Shown one piece after another: positions 8,607 to 17,900 of a stretch of 64,000 nt of DNA. The notes under the pieces are model-generated. The model saw only the letters and a program-made list of their open reading frames with translations, was not told the origin of the DNA and did no database searches. The DNA comes from Enterovibrio paralichthyis. GTDB taxonomy: Bacteria > Pseudomonadota > Gammaproteobacteria > Enterobacterales > Vibrionaceae. A program made the position numbers and the translations under genes. Each line of letters opens with the position of its first letter. The first letter of the stretch is position 1. The stretch spans positions 1-64,000 of the forward strand of contig NZ_JAHUTS010000002.1 of NCBI RefSeq assembly GCF_019209835.1, read 5' to 3'.

Positions 8607-9947
8607 ATGAAAGGCTTCAAGTGGGTGTTGATGTTACTTATCGCTGTGGGCTTGATGGGATGTCAAAACGAAAAAATTACCGTTGCTTCATTCAATCTCT
8701 CTTTTGACAGGCCGAGTTTTGAGCAATTGCAGGATGAAATGGCGACGTCTCGCAGTGAGCAGGATGCATTGGTTGCAGCTTATGTCGGCAACAAGGATGC
8801 AATGGACGCAGAAGACAGAGAAAAAGCGGAGAAGGTGATTCAAATCCGCAACGTGGCTGCGATTATTCAGCATGTCAGACCGGATATTCTGATGATGGCG
8901 GAGTTCAATAATGACGGCAATGGCGACGATCTATCCGCAATGCGAGGGTTCCAACGCAATTACCTGTCGCACAGACAAAGCTTGAACAGCATTGATGGCG
9001 GTGACTGGCAAAAACCGATTGTTTACCCCGTGATGGAAACTTTCTCCACTAATACTGGCTTAAACAGCGGATTGGATTTGGACAACAACGGCATAGCTGG
9101 GCAGCTGCCGGGCGATGCGTGGGGCTTTGGCTTTTATCACGGACAATATGCCTTTGGCCTGATGTCCAGGTTTGATATTAAAACGCGCAAGGTTCGTACC
9201 TTCCAAAACTTCAAATGGAAAGACCTGCCAACAGCGACCAATCCAACAATCACTAACTGTGACGATGCGAATAATCCGATCCCTGCAGGTTTAAACTGCG
9301 GCGATAACTGGTACACAGACGTGGAATGGGAAGCAATGCGTCTGTCATCGAAAAACCATGTTGATGTTCCTGTGGTTGTGCCTACGCCGTTTGGTAAAGA
9401 AGTGGTTCATCTTTTACTTTCACATCCTACGCCACCGGTGTTTGACACTGTCACCCAGAACAACAAGCTAAGAAATCGCGACGAAATCCAGTTCTGGATT
9501 GATTACATTAACGGCGGAAAATTCCTGTACGACGATAAAGGCAAAAAGGGTGGCCTGAAGAAAAAAGCGCACTTTATCGTTATGGGTGATCTCAACGCCG
9601 ATCCGGAAGCGGGTGACGGGTTTAGAGAAACCATAGCAATGCTGCTGGAAAATCCCCGCGTAAACCAGTCAGCAACAACAGGAGGCTTCACACCAACCAG
9701 TAACGGCGCATTGGAAGCGGCAAACAATGTTCTATACCCAGAGCGGGTAACCAGTACGTTTGGCTTGCGTGTTGACTATGCCTTTCCTTCAGTTTCCCTG
9801 GAGGTGGAATCTTCAGGCGTTTTTTGGCCCGCAACCGGGGAGCCGGGACGCTTGTTGATGAACGATGACAGGGTAGGCAACTATGGCGATGGTAAAGATA
9901 TTTCCTCAGATCACCGTCTCGTTTGGTACACGATAGATATGTATTGA
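8607..9947 (+). CDS. Lipoprotein of the endonuclease/exonuclease/phosphatase family
   Basis: A 446-residue predicted lipoprotein (lipobox GLMGC, Cys19). After the signal peptide comes a full EEP-fold domain with metal-site motifs: VASFNLSF near residue 27, the catalytic Glu in MMAEFNN, the GDLNADP motif, and SSDHRLV near the C-terminus. These residues are characteristic of Mg-dependent phosphodiesterases (DNase I-like, sphingomyelinase-like). Being membrane-anchored outside the cytoplasm, it probably acts on extracellular nucleic acids or phospholipids, but the substrate cannot be read from sequence. A GGTGGA site precedes the ATG. Confidence 0.82.
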   Translation: MKGFKWVLMLLIAVGLMGCQNEKITVASFNLSFDRPSFEQLQDEMATSRSEQDALVAAYVGNKDAMDAEDREKAEKVIQIRNVAAIIQHVRPDILMMAEFNNDGNGDDLSAMRGFQRNYLSHRQSLNSIDGGDWQKPIVYPVMETFSTNTGLNSGLDLDNNGIAGQLPGDAWGFGFYHGQYAFGLMSRFDIKTRKVRTFQNFKWKDLPTATNPTITNCDDANNPIPAGLNCGDNWYTDVEWEAMRLSSKNHVDVPVVVPTPFGKEVVHLLLSHPTPPVFDTVTQNNKLRNRDEIQFWIDYINGGKFLYDDKGKKGGLKKKAHFIVMGDLNADPEAGDGFRETIAMLLENPRVNQSATTGGFTPTSNGALEAANNVLYPERVTSTFGLRVDYAFPSVSLEVESSGVFWPATGEPGRLLMNDDRVGNYGDGKDISSDHRLVWYTIDMY

Positions 9948-10235
9948 GCCAATTCTGCACGGTTTTACGCTGGACGAGATTGAAAGCGCTGAAATCACCT
10001 GTGGCAGAGCAGGCGCAACATAGCCTTTCTTGTGCGTTGTCTGCGGGGTTTAGGCGAGAGCGTTCGAAGAAAATAGCGAGTGGGGTTCAGCAGTTACCGT
10101 GTAGCAAAGAGGTGTTATACGGAAATTACAGAGGTGCAGCCTCGGAGGGGCAGTTTGATTCAAGATAGACTGAATCGGACTAACGGTTGAAGCCGGGCGC
10201 CATTCGTGCGAATGGCGCAAGGGCAAAGCGGTCGA
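9948..10235. other. Convergent intergenic region
   Basis: No supported gene lies between the two convergent genes. An inverted repeat (10197-10205 with 10210-10218) precedes the yibL stop and may terminate minus-strand transcription, although its T-run is poor. Confidence 0.4.
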
Positions 10236-10592
10236 TCAGAATGCTTTTGGCGCGAAACCGGTAACCACTTCCAGTTTCAGTTCTTTACCCAGTTTGGTCA
10301 GTGGGTGAACAACAACAAGGCCACGAACGGATTTTTTCAGCTTACCCATGTCCGCTTGTTCTTGCTTGGTGATTTCGCGGGAAAAAGGCATATCAAGCAA
10401 GCTCTTGCGCTCTTTGTTCAGCTCAAAGTTTTGCTTGTGGCTGAGTTGGCTGATTTTCTTGTTCAAATCTTCGATGTCGTCGGTGAACTTAGTCACCATC
10501 ACGTCGTCACCACGCGTCTTAGCGGCATCCAGTTTTACTTGGCTTTTGTTCAGACGGTTTTTCAATTGTTGTAGTTCTTGTTTCATGCTCAT
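10236..10592 (-). CDS. yibL: YibL-family ribosome-associated protein
   Basis: A 118-residue protein of the DUF2810/YibL family, reported to associate with ribosomes in E. coli. The C-terminal part is diagnostic: MPFSREITKQEQADMGKLKK followed by SVRGLVVVHPLTKLGKEL and a final TGF..KAF, nearly the E. coli sequence. The N-terminal half is a charged coiled-coil-like helix. The ATG at 10592 is taken because the family starts here; the reading frame is open further upstream to 10658. It is transcribed divergently from hrpA. Confidence 0.9.
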   Translation of the reverse strand: MSMKQELQQLKNRLNKSQVKLDAAKTRGDDVMVTKFTDDIEDLNKKISQLSHKQNFELNKERKSLLDMPFSREITKQEQADMGKLKKSVRGLVVVHPLTKLGKELKLEVVTGFAPKAF

Positions 10593-10824
10593 GGTAATCG
10601 ACCACTGTGATTGACTTGGGCGCGGAGTATAGCATAAGCCCAATGTGATGATAATCACATTGTTCTATCTGGCTGATACTTGGGATTTAACGGGTTCTTA
10701 TTACGGCAACCGCCAATGAATGGTAGAATCGTCGCAATTTTTCTGACGGTACTGAGCGATAAAACGCCGACCAACGTACCGTGAATGGATTTTCTTCACA
10801 AATAGCATTTCTCTGGATAACGAT

Positions 10825-13800
10825 TTGACCGCTTCAATCCATCAAAATAACGCTAAAACGCTATTCAAGGCGCTTGATGACTGCATGCTGAAAGACAAAT
10901 TCCGTCTCAGCAAGCGCATTAAGGGCGCACAACGCATCAAGAAAGACGATGCCCGTCAGGCTGTCTTCGATGAAATCGCACTCGACATCGCCAAGTCGAT
11001 GCAGGTGCGTATGCAGCGTCAGGCGAGTACGCCAACCATTACCTTCCCGGAACAACTGCCTGTCAGCCAGAAAAAAGACGACATCGCAGAGGCCATTGCC
11101 AACAATCAAGTGGTCATTGTTGCCGGTGAAACCGGTTCAGGTAAAACCACTCAGCTGCCAAAAATCTGTATGGAACTGGGCTTGGGCGTCGCCGGTGTTA
11201 TCGGCCATACCCAACCACGCCGACTGGCAGCACGTTCTGTTGCAACCCGCATTGCTGAAGAACTCGAAACTGAACTGGGTAAAACTGTCGGTTACAAAGT
11301 TCGTTTCAACGATCAGGTGTCGGAAGAATCCCGCGTCAAGCTGATGACCGACGGTATCCTGCTGGCTGAAATCCAGCACGACCGCTACCTGAACCAATAT
11401 GACTGTATCATCATCGATGAGGCGCACGAGCGCAGCCTGAACATCGACTTTATTCTGGGTTACCTCAAGCAATTATTGCCGAAGCGTCCTGATCTGAAGT
11501 TGATCATCACCTCAGCAACCATCGACCCTGAGCGTTTTTCTAACCACTTCCGTGGCGCGCCAATCATTGAAGTGTCTGGCCGAACTTACCCGGTGGAAGT
11601 GCGTTACCGTCCGTTGGTGGAAGACAGCGAAGATACCGACCGCGATCAGCTTCAGGCGATTTTCGATGCTGTCGATGAACTGCATGATGAAGGGCCGGGC
11701 GATATCCTGATCTTCATGAACGGTGAGCGTGAAATTCGTGATACCGCAGATGCGTTGAATAAACGCAATCTGCGTGATTGCGAAATCTTGCCGCTATACG
11801 CGCGCTTGTCGTCTGCCGAACAAAACCGTGTATTCCAATCCCACGGTGGCCGCCGCATTGTACTGGCGACCAACGTGGCAGAAACCTCGCTGACAGTACC
11901 TGGCATCAAATACGTGATTGACCCAGGTACGGCGCGTATTTCCCGTTACAGCTACCGCACCAAGGTGCAGCGCCTGCCAATTGAGCCTGTCTCTCAGGCG
12001 AGTGCCAACCAGCGTAAAGGCCGTTGTGGTCGTGTCTCTGACGGTATCTGTATCCGCCTGTACTCGGAAGAGGATTTCCTGTCGCGTCCGGAATTTACCG
12101 ATCCAGAAATCCTGCGTACCAACCTGGCGTCCGTTATCCTGCAAATGACGGCGATTGGTCTGGGCGACATTTCCGCGTTCCCGTTTGTACAGCCACCTGA
12201 CAGCCGCAACATCTCTGATGGTGTCCGTCTTCTGGAAGAGTTGGGTGCACTGAAAGAGGGTAAAGATCGCGACGATCCAAAGCGCTTAACCGACACTGGC
12301 CGTGCATTGGCGCGTCTGCCAATCGACCCGCGTCTGGCACGTATGGTACTGGAAGCTGCGCGCCTCGGCGCCTTGCATGAAGTGATGGTGATTGCTTCAG
12401 CACTGTCGATTCAGGATCCGCGTGAACGCCCTTCAGACAAACAGCAGCAGTCTGATGAGAAACACCGCCGTTTTAACGACAAAGAGTCGGATTTCCTCGC
12501 TTATGTAAACCTTTGGGAATACATCAAAGAGCAGCAGAAGGAACTTTCCGGCAACCAGTTCCGCAAACAGTGTAAGAAGGATTACCTCAACTACCTGCGT
12601 GTGCGCGAATGGCAGGATGTGCATTACCAAATCCGTCAGGTCGTCAACGAATTGGGCTTTAAGATCAATCAAGAGCCTGCAGATTATCAATCCGTACACA
12701 TGGCTCTGCTGGCGGGTCTGCTTTCCCATATCGGCCTGAAAGATCAGGAGAAGAATGAATATCAGGGTGCGCGCAATGCCCGGTTCAATATCTTCCCGGC
12801 ATCCGGCATCTTCAAGAAGCAACCGAAGTGGGTGATGGTGGCTGAGCTAGTGGAAACCTCCAAACTTTGGGGACGTGTTGCCGCCAAGATCCAGCCAGAA
12901 TGGGTTGAGCCTTTAGCCAAACATCTCATCAAACGCAGCTACTCTGAACCGCACTGGGAGAAAAAACAGGCGGCGGTGTTCGCATTTGAAAAAGTGATGT
13001 TGTACGGCATTCCAATCGTGCCGAAGCGTAAGGTGAACTACGGCAACATCGATGGCGTGGTAAGCCGTGAGATCTTTATCCGCTCCGCGCTGGTGGAAGG
13101 GGATTGGGAAACCAAACACAAATTCTTCCACCAAAACCGCAAAATGCTGGCGGAAGTGGAAGAGCTTGAGAAGAAATCACGCCGCCGCGATATTCTGGTG
13201 GACGACGATACCCTGTATGAATTCTATGACCAACGTATCGACCATACTGTGGTTTCCGGTCGTCACTTCGACAGTTGGTGGAAAAAGGTCAGCCGTGATG
13301 AACCTGAAAAGCTGAACTTCGAGAAGGCCATGCTGCTGGCGGGTGACGCGAGCCATGTTACCGAGCTGGATTACCCTAACTTCTGGCATCAGGGCAACCT
13401 GAAGCTGAAACTCAGCTACCAGTTTGAGCCGGGCGAAGACCATGATGGAGTGACAGTACATATCCCGTTGCCGGTATTGAACCAGGTTGAACCGGAAGGT
13501 TTCGATTGGCAAATTCCGGGTCTGCGTCATGAACTGGTTGTTGCATTGATCAAATCGCTACCTAAGACGTTACGACGTAACTTTGTGCCCGCGCCAAACT
13601 ATGCCACGGCTTTCCTGCAGCGTGTAACGCCGATGGAAGCGCCACTACTGGATGCACTGGAAAAAGAGCTGAAGCGCATGACAGGCGTTACGGTGCTGCG
13701 TGAAAGCTGGCAGTTGGATCAGTTGCCTGAGCACCTGAAAATCACTTTTCGCGCGGTAGACCATAAAAACCGCAAGCTCAATGAAAGCTACGATTTGTAT

Positions 13801-14727
13801 GAGCTGAAAGACGGCTTGAAAGAGAAGGTACAGGAGACGCTGTCTCAGGTTGCCGACGACGATATCGAACAGCAGGGGTTGACGACCTGGAGCTTTGGCA
13901 CACTGCCGAAGATGTACCAGCAAAAACGCGGTGGCTTTGAAGTAAAAGCCTTCCCGGCGATCGTGGATAACAAAGATTCCGTCGGTATCAAGCTGTACGA
14001 AACAGAAGAAGAGCAACATCAAGCGATGAAGCAAGGTCAACGCCGTTTGATCCTTCTGAATGTGCCGTCACCGATTAAGTATCTTCACGATAATTTGCCG
14101 AATAAATCCAAACTGGGTCTGTACTTCAACCCTTATGGTCGCGTGCTGGATTTGATTGATGACTGTATCGCCTGTGGCGTCGATAAGCTGGTTGAATCCC
14201 AAGGCGGCCTGAAATGGCAACCGGAAGAGTTTGAAGCACTGAAAGAGTATGTACGTGCTGAACTGGGCGATACCGTGGTGGACATCGCCAAGCAGGTAGA
14301 ACAAATCCTGACAACGGCGTTCAACATCAACAAGAAGCTCAAGGGCAAAATTGACTTCACCATGGCGTTTGCGCTGTCTGACATCAAGGCGCAGATCGAA
14401 GGGCTGATCTTCAAAGGCTTTGCGACCGAGTGTGGCTGGAAGCGTCTGCCGGATATTCAGCGTTACCTCAACGCCGTAGAGCGCCGTCTGGAAAAACTGC
14501 CGATAGATCCTAATAAAGACCGCCTGCACATGCTGAAGATTGAAGCGGTGACAAAGGACTACAAAGAGTTGCTGAATAAGATCCCGAAAGGACAGCGCGT
14601 GCCAGAGTCGGTAAAAGAAATCCGTTGGATGGTAGAGGAGCTTCGCGTGAGCTACTTCGCCCAGCAGCTTGGGACGCCATATCCGATATCGGACAAACGG
14701 ATTAAGAACGCTATCGACGCCGTTTAG
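10825..14727 (+). CDS. hrpA: ATP-dependent RNA helicase HrpA
   Basis: A 1300-residue DEAH-box helicase, the same length as E. coli HrpA. It has Walker A GETGSGKT at residues 101-108, DEAH at 198-201, the SAT motif in ITSATID, and QRKGRCGR in motif VI, followed by the helicase-associated region and the long DUF3418-type C-terminal extension of bacterial HrpA. The protein resolves RNA structures and has been linked to mRNA processing and rescue of stalled ribosomes. The start is TTG, with GGAT about 6 bases upstream; no better start exists in frame. Confidence 0.96.
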   Translation: MTASIHQNNAKTLFKALDDCMLKDKFRLSKRIKGAQRIKKDDARQAVFDEIALDIAKSMQVRMQRQASTPTITFPEQLPVSQKKDDIAEAIANNQVVIVAGETGSGKTTQLPKICMELGLGVAGVIGHTQPRRLAARSVATRIAEELETELGKTVGYKVRFNDQVSEESRVKLMTDGILLAEIQHDRYLNQYDCIIIDEAHERSLNIDFILGYLKQLLPKRPDLKLIITSATIDPERFSNHFRGAPIIEVSGRTYPVEVRYRPLVEDSEDTDRDQLQAIFDAVDELHDEGPGDILIFMNGEREIRDTADALNKRNLRDCEILPLYARLSSAEQNRVFQSHGGRRIVLATNVAETSLTVPGIKYVIDPGTARISRYSYRTKVQRLPIEPVSQASANQRKGRCGRVSDGICIRLYSEEDFLSRPEFTDPEILRTNLASVILQMTAIGLGDISAFPFVQPPDSRNISDGVRLLEELGALKEGKDRDDPKRLTDTGRALARLPIDPRLARMVLEAARLGALHEVMVIASALSIQDPRERPSDKQQQSDEKHRRFNDKESDFLAYVNLWEYIKEQQKELSGNQFRKQCKKDYLNYLRVREWQDVHYQIRQVVNELGFKINQEPADYQSVHMALLAGLLSHIGLKDQEKNEYQGARNARFNIFPASGIFKKQPKWVMVAELVETSKLWGRVAAKIQPEWVEPLAKHLIKRSYSEPHWEKKQAAVFAFEKVMLYGIPIVPKRKVNYGNIDGVVSREIFIRSALVEGDWETKHKFFHQNRKMLAEVEELEKKSRRRDILVDDDTLYEFYDQRIDHTVVSGRHFDSWWKKVSRDEPEKLNFEKAMLLAGDASHVTELDYPNFWHQGNLKLKLSYQFEPGEDHDGVTVHIPLPVLNQVEPEGFDWQIPGLRHELVVALIKSLPKTLRRNFVPAPNYATAFLQRVTPMEAPLLDALEKELKRMTGVTVLRESWQLDQLPEHLKITFRAVDHKNRKLNESYDLYELKDGLKEKVQETLSQVADDDIEQQGLTTWSFGTLPKMYQQKRGGFEVKAFPAIVDNKDSVGIKLYETEEEQHQAMKQGQRRLILLNVPSPIKYLHDNLPNKSKLGLYFNPYGRVLDLIDDCIACGVDKLVESQGGLKWQPEEFEALKEYVRAELGDTVVDIAKQVEQILTTAFNINKKLKGKIDFTMAFALSDIKAQIEGLIFKGFATECGWKRLPDIQRYLNAVERRLEKLPIDPNKDRLHMLKIEAVTKDYKELLNKIPKGQRVPESVKEIRWMVEELRVSYFAQQLGTPYPISDKRIKNAIDAV

Positions 14728-14784
14728 CGAATCGGTATGTTTTACACCCTGTGTCAGCAGGGAGTCAAAATTCCCTAAAAAAAG

Positions 14785-14810
14785 AAAGCCAGCATGATTG
14801 CTGGCTTTTT
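14785..14810 (+). terminator. Terminator of hrpA
   Basis: A 9-bp stem (14785-14793 with 14800-14808), 6-base loop and a T-rich tail follow the hrpA stop. The rest of the gap up to 15071 shows no gene. Confidence 0.85.
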
Positions 14811-15071
14811 CCTTTTTTATCCCTGTGGCAACATCCGCCAAGAGGTCACAACAGGCGGCAAAATGCTGCCAGATTTTCCTCCGCTATCTTTCAGCAATAG
14901 CGCCATTTATAAGGTGTACGAAGCCAAAGATAGTCACAACATATTGAATTTTAATAACAACATTATGCCTGCTATGAGCTGGCACAAATCTTGGTTTGGT
15001 TAAGACAGATTCTGATTCGCACAATGCCGGATGAAACACGATGTCTTAATCAATACCGATTGGGGAATGCT

Positions 15072-15683
15072 ATGTATAAGGCTGTAAGAGCAGCACTTGC
15101 GCTTCTTTTATTAGTGTTTTCAGCGAATGTGTTTGCAACAACGCTTCCTGATGCTCAAACCATGTATCGTCAGCTACACCTCTCTCATGAGGTGGCGTTT
15201 GACAAGTTTGAGCAAGCCTATGACCACTTCAAAACACACAGATCCGGCAAGCCAATCTTTACCTTGATTGACTACAGTAAGCCATCATCCCAAAAACGGT
15301 TTTGGGTCTTTGATATTGCTAAACGCAAGGTGTTGTTTTCGTCCTATGTTTCCCACGGAAAAAACAGTGGATCGCTATACGCCAAAAAGTTCTCCAACGT
15401 GGTCAATTCACGGAAAACGTCGATTGGTATCTTCAGGGCGGCAGAAACCTACTATGGCAAGCACGGGTACTCACTGAGGCTTGACGGGCTTTCTAAAGGA
15501 TTAAATGACAACGCCCGCAGACGCGCGATCGTCATTCATGGTGCATCCTATGCCAACCCGAAAGTGATCTCGAAAACCGGTCAGTTAGGACGCAGTTGGG
15601 GCTGTCCGGCATTGCCGAGTTACCTGTCGAAAAAGGTTATCGACACCATTAAGAACGGCACTTACATTTACGCATACGGTTGA
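15072..15683 (+). CDS. Secreted murein L,D-transpeptidase-like protein
   Basis: A 203-residue protein with an N-terminal signal peptide cleaved near FA-TT (about residue 21). The catalytic domain carries IVIHGASYANP and, 20 residues on, SWGCPAL, the HG...SxGC arrangement of YkuD-like L,D-transpeptidases (YkuD_2 type), with the Cys as nucleophile. Such enzymes form or edit 3-3 peptide cross-links or attach proteins to peptidoglycan in the periplasm. The ATG at 15072 with GGGGA at 15062-15066 gives a normal signal peptide; the longer frame does not. Confidence 0.85.
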   Translation: MYKAVRAALALLLLVFSANVFATTLPDAQTMYRQLHLSHEVAFDKFEQAYDHFKTHRSGKPIFTLIDYSKPSSQKRFWVFDIAKRKVLFSSYVSHGKNSGSLYAKKFSNVVNSRKTSIGIFRAAETYYGKHGYSLRLDGLSKGLNDNARRRAIVIHGASYANPKVISKTGQLGRSWGCPALPSYLSKKVIDTIKNGTYIYAYG

Positions 15684-15707
15684 TATGCGAACTCCAAGAA
15701 TCGATGA

Positions 15708-15740
15708 AACGGCGCATTCTGATCAATGCGCCGTTTTTTT
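15708..15740 (+). terminator. Terminator after the L,D-transpeptidase gene
   Basis: An 11-bp perfect stem (15708-15718 with 15725-15735) with a 6-base loop runs into a T-run to 15740. Confidence 0.9.
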
Positions 15741-15860
15741 GCCTGCTGATGTAATCCCATCTTCCGAATTTCTTGCCCAATCCCATAAAAACTATCCCGA
15801 GTAGCAACGGCAATTTACACAAGGAAAATGACTTCTGTACTCATCGAACCGGGAGACAGG

Positions 15861-16718
15861 ATGAAACCGACTCAAATCGCACTAATCGCCAGTGTCAGTG
15901 TTGCAACATCGCAACACGCACTGGCCACCAGCTGCCTTCACCACAAACCCCAATTGGCTGTGCCGTATGAAAATGAAATGGTCATTGATTGGCAAGATTA
16001 CGTCTATAGCGAAAAGCTGGACGGTATCCGCGCCTACTGGAGCGGAAAGTTCCTGTTCACCCGCCAGGGTAACCTGATTTACGCTCCGTCCTGGTTTACT
16101 GATAGCCTGCCGCCTATTGCGCTGGAAGGGGAGCTTTGGATTGGGCGCGGCCAGTTTGAGGAGACCATGGCGACGGTGATGGACAGCAAGCCTGATGAAA
16201 AAGCCTGGCGACAAGTCCGTTTTATGGTGTTTGATTTACCGGCCAGCCTGGATAGTTTTGACGAGCGCTACCAAAAAATGAAGGGGCTGACAGAGGCCAT
16301 GAAATTGCCCCACCTTGGGTATGTCACACATTACCCTGTTGAGAGTGAAATGGCGTTGCGGGAGGTGTTGGCGTCGATCAACCGCAAAGGCGGAGAAGGG
16401 CTGATGCTGAGAAAGCGCGATGGTATTTATATGGGCGGCCGTTCAAACAATGTGATTAAAATGAAAGTCGCTGAAGATGCCGAAGCGGAAGTCATCGGCC
16501 ATATTGATGGAAAAGGAAAGCATGTTGGCAGACTGGGCGCATTATTGGTGAAAATGCCGGATGGTAAAGAGTTTAAAATCGGTACCGGATTTTCAGACAA
16601 CCAGCGAGAAAATCCACCCGCAATTGGCGCGAAAGTGACATACCGCTACAACGGCTTCACCAAAAATGGCATCCCGAAATTTGCCCGCTACATGCATGTG
16701 GATGTAACCAAACAATAG
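15861..16718 (+). CDS. Exported ATP-dependent DNA ligase (LigE type)
   Basis: A 285-residue minimal ATP-dependent DNA ligase: a nucleotidyltransferase domain followed by an OB fold. The adenylation motif is EKLDGIR at residues 51-57, with Lys52 as the AMP-accepting residue. Later motifs include LEGELW, GGEGLMLR and a Lys-containing motif V (VIKMKV). A signal peptide ends near ALA-TS (residue 23), as in Lig E ligases of Haemophilus, Neisseria and Vibrio, which are thought to act in the periplasm, possibly on incoming or extracellular DNA. The ATG at 15861 follows GGGAGA; upstream in-frame codons would spoil the signal peptide. Confidence 0.9.
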   Translation: MKPTQIALIASVSVATSQHALATSCLHHKPQLAVPYENEMVIDWQDYVYSEKLDGIRAYWSGKFLFTRQGNLIYAPSWFTDSLPPIALEGELWIGRGQFEETMATVMDSKPDEKAWRQVRFMVFDLPASLDSFDERYQKMKGLTEAMKLPHLGYVTHYPVESEMALREVLASINRKGGEGLMLRKRDGIYMGGRSNNVIKMKVAEDAEAEVIGHIDGKGKHVGRLGALLVKMPDGKEFKIGTGFSDNQRENPPAIGAKVTYRYNGFTKNGIPKFARYMHVDVTKQ

Positions 16719-16813
16719 TGCTTCCTATCTAAGTCACAATTTGCATATCCGCACTGGCGATATTGCGTATCTGCTTAAAAACTAAAGAAGGAGCATTTAG
16801 TAAGGATTGCGCA

Positions 16814-17821
16814 ATGGGGAAGAATCGTCGTCCCACTCTTTCTGATGTGGCTGAACAGGTCGGGGTCACCAAAATGACCGTCAGCCGCTACCTCAACAAC
16901 CCTCAAAAAGTCGCTAAAAAAACCGGGGAACAAATCCAGATTGCTTTGGATGACATCGGTTATATTCCCAACCGTGTGCCGGACATTCTTTCCAACCGAG
17001 CCAGCCGAACGATCGGTGTTGTTCTACCTTCCTTCAACCATCCTGTATTTCAGCAAGTCATCGCCGGCATTGAAGCGGTGACAGACGAATGCGGGTATCA
17101 GGTCATGGTGGCGCATTGCGGTTACGACGAAAAACTGGAAGAGCAGCGTATTGAATCATTACTCTCATTCAACGTCGATGGCCTGATCTTATCCGAGCAT
17201 GGGCACACAGAGCGCACGCTAAAAATGCTCAAGGTGGCAGGCGTTCCATTCGTGGAAATCATGAAACATACCAACGGGGAAAGTTTCAGTGTCGGTATCG
17301 ACAATCGCTTGGCGGCGTTTTCTATGGTGTCGCTGATGATAGAGCGCGGATACCGTAACCTTGTGTGCCTGAGCGTTAAGAAGGGAATTGGGACGCCAGA
17401 CAAACTTCAGGGTTACCTCGATGCCATGGAAGAAAATGCATTCACGCCACGCAGCCTTACGGCAAAAGCGGAATCTTCCGTTTCATTGGCGCGTAAGATG
17501 ACCCGGAAAGTACTGGAACGATATCCAGAAACAGACGCGTTTTTCTGCACGGATGATGAACTGGCGGCTGGGGTGTTGTTAGAGTGCCAGCATAAAGGGT
17601 TGGACGTGCCGCAGGAGATAGGCATTGCTGGCATTCATGCGCTGGATATTGGGCAATCAATGATGCCGAGGTTAGCCAGTGTGGTTACTCCAGACAGGGA
17701 AACCGGCGAAAATGCAGCGCGATCACTCATCAGTGAGCTGCAAGGTGTGGCATTCAGCGCTGAACCGCTTGATTTTACGCTGGATGCAGGGGCGAGCCTT
17801 CTGGCAGAAACCCAGGAGTAA
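16814..17821 (+). CDS. LacI-family regulator, GntR (gluconate) type
   Basis: A 335-residue repressor with an N-terminal helix-turn-helix (TLSDVAEQVGVTKMTVSRYL, residues 8-27) and hinge helix, then a periplasmic-binding-like effector domain (IGVVLPSFNHPVFQQVIAGIE onward). The N-terminal half closely follows GntR/IdnR-type gluconate repressors (GYIPNRVPDILSN). No gluconate genes are adjacent, so the targets lie elsewhere or the effector differs. TAAGGA at 16801-16806 supports the ATG at 16814. It converges on the lactate operon, with a shared bidirectional terminator. Confidence 0.85.
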   Translation: MGKNRRPTLSDVAEQVGVTKMTVSRYLNNPQKVAKKTGEQIQIALDDIGYIPNRVPDILSNRASRTIGVVLPSFNHPVFQQVIAGIEAVTDECGYQVMVAHCGYDEKLEEQRIESLLSFNVDGLILSEHGHTERTLKMLKVAGVPFVEIMKHTNGESFSVGIDNRLAAFSMVSLMIERGYRNLVCLSVKKGIGTPDKLQGYLDAMEENAFTPRSLTAKAESSVSLARKMTRKVLERYPETDAFFCTDDELAAGVLLECQHKGLDVPQEIGIAGIHALDIGQSMMPRLASVVTPDRETGENAARSLISELQGVAFSAEPLDFTLDAGASLLAETQE

Positions 17822-17842
17822 TCAGACAAATAAAGCAAAAAG

Positions 17843-17878
17843 AAAGCCTGATGAGAAACCATCAGGCTTTTTGTTTTT
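17843..17878. terminator. Bidirectional terminator between regulator and dld-II
   Basis: An 11-bp stem (17843-17853 with 17860-17870) has T-rich tails in both directions, serving the two convergent units. Confidence 0.88.
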
Positions 17879-17900
17879 GGCTAAAACTCGGCAGTCTATG

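Noticed and set aside
14794..15003. 69-residue plus-strand frame between hrpA and the transpeptidase gene
   Set aside because: It begins inside the hrpA terminator hairpin and has no ribosome site or recognisable motif.
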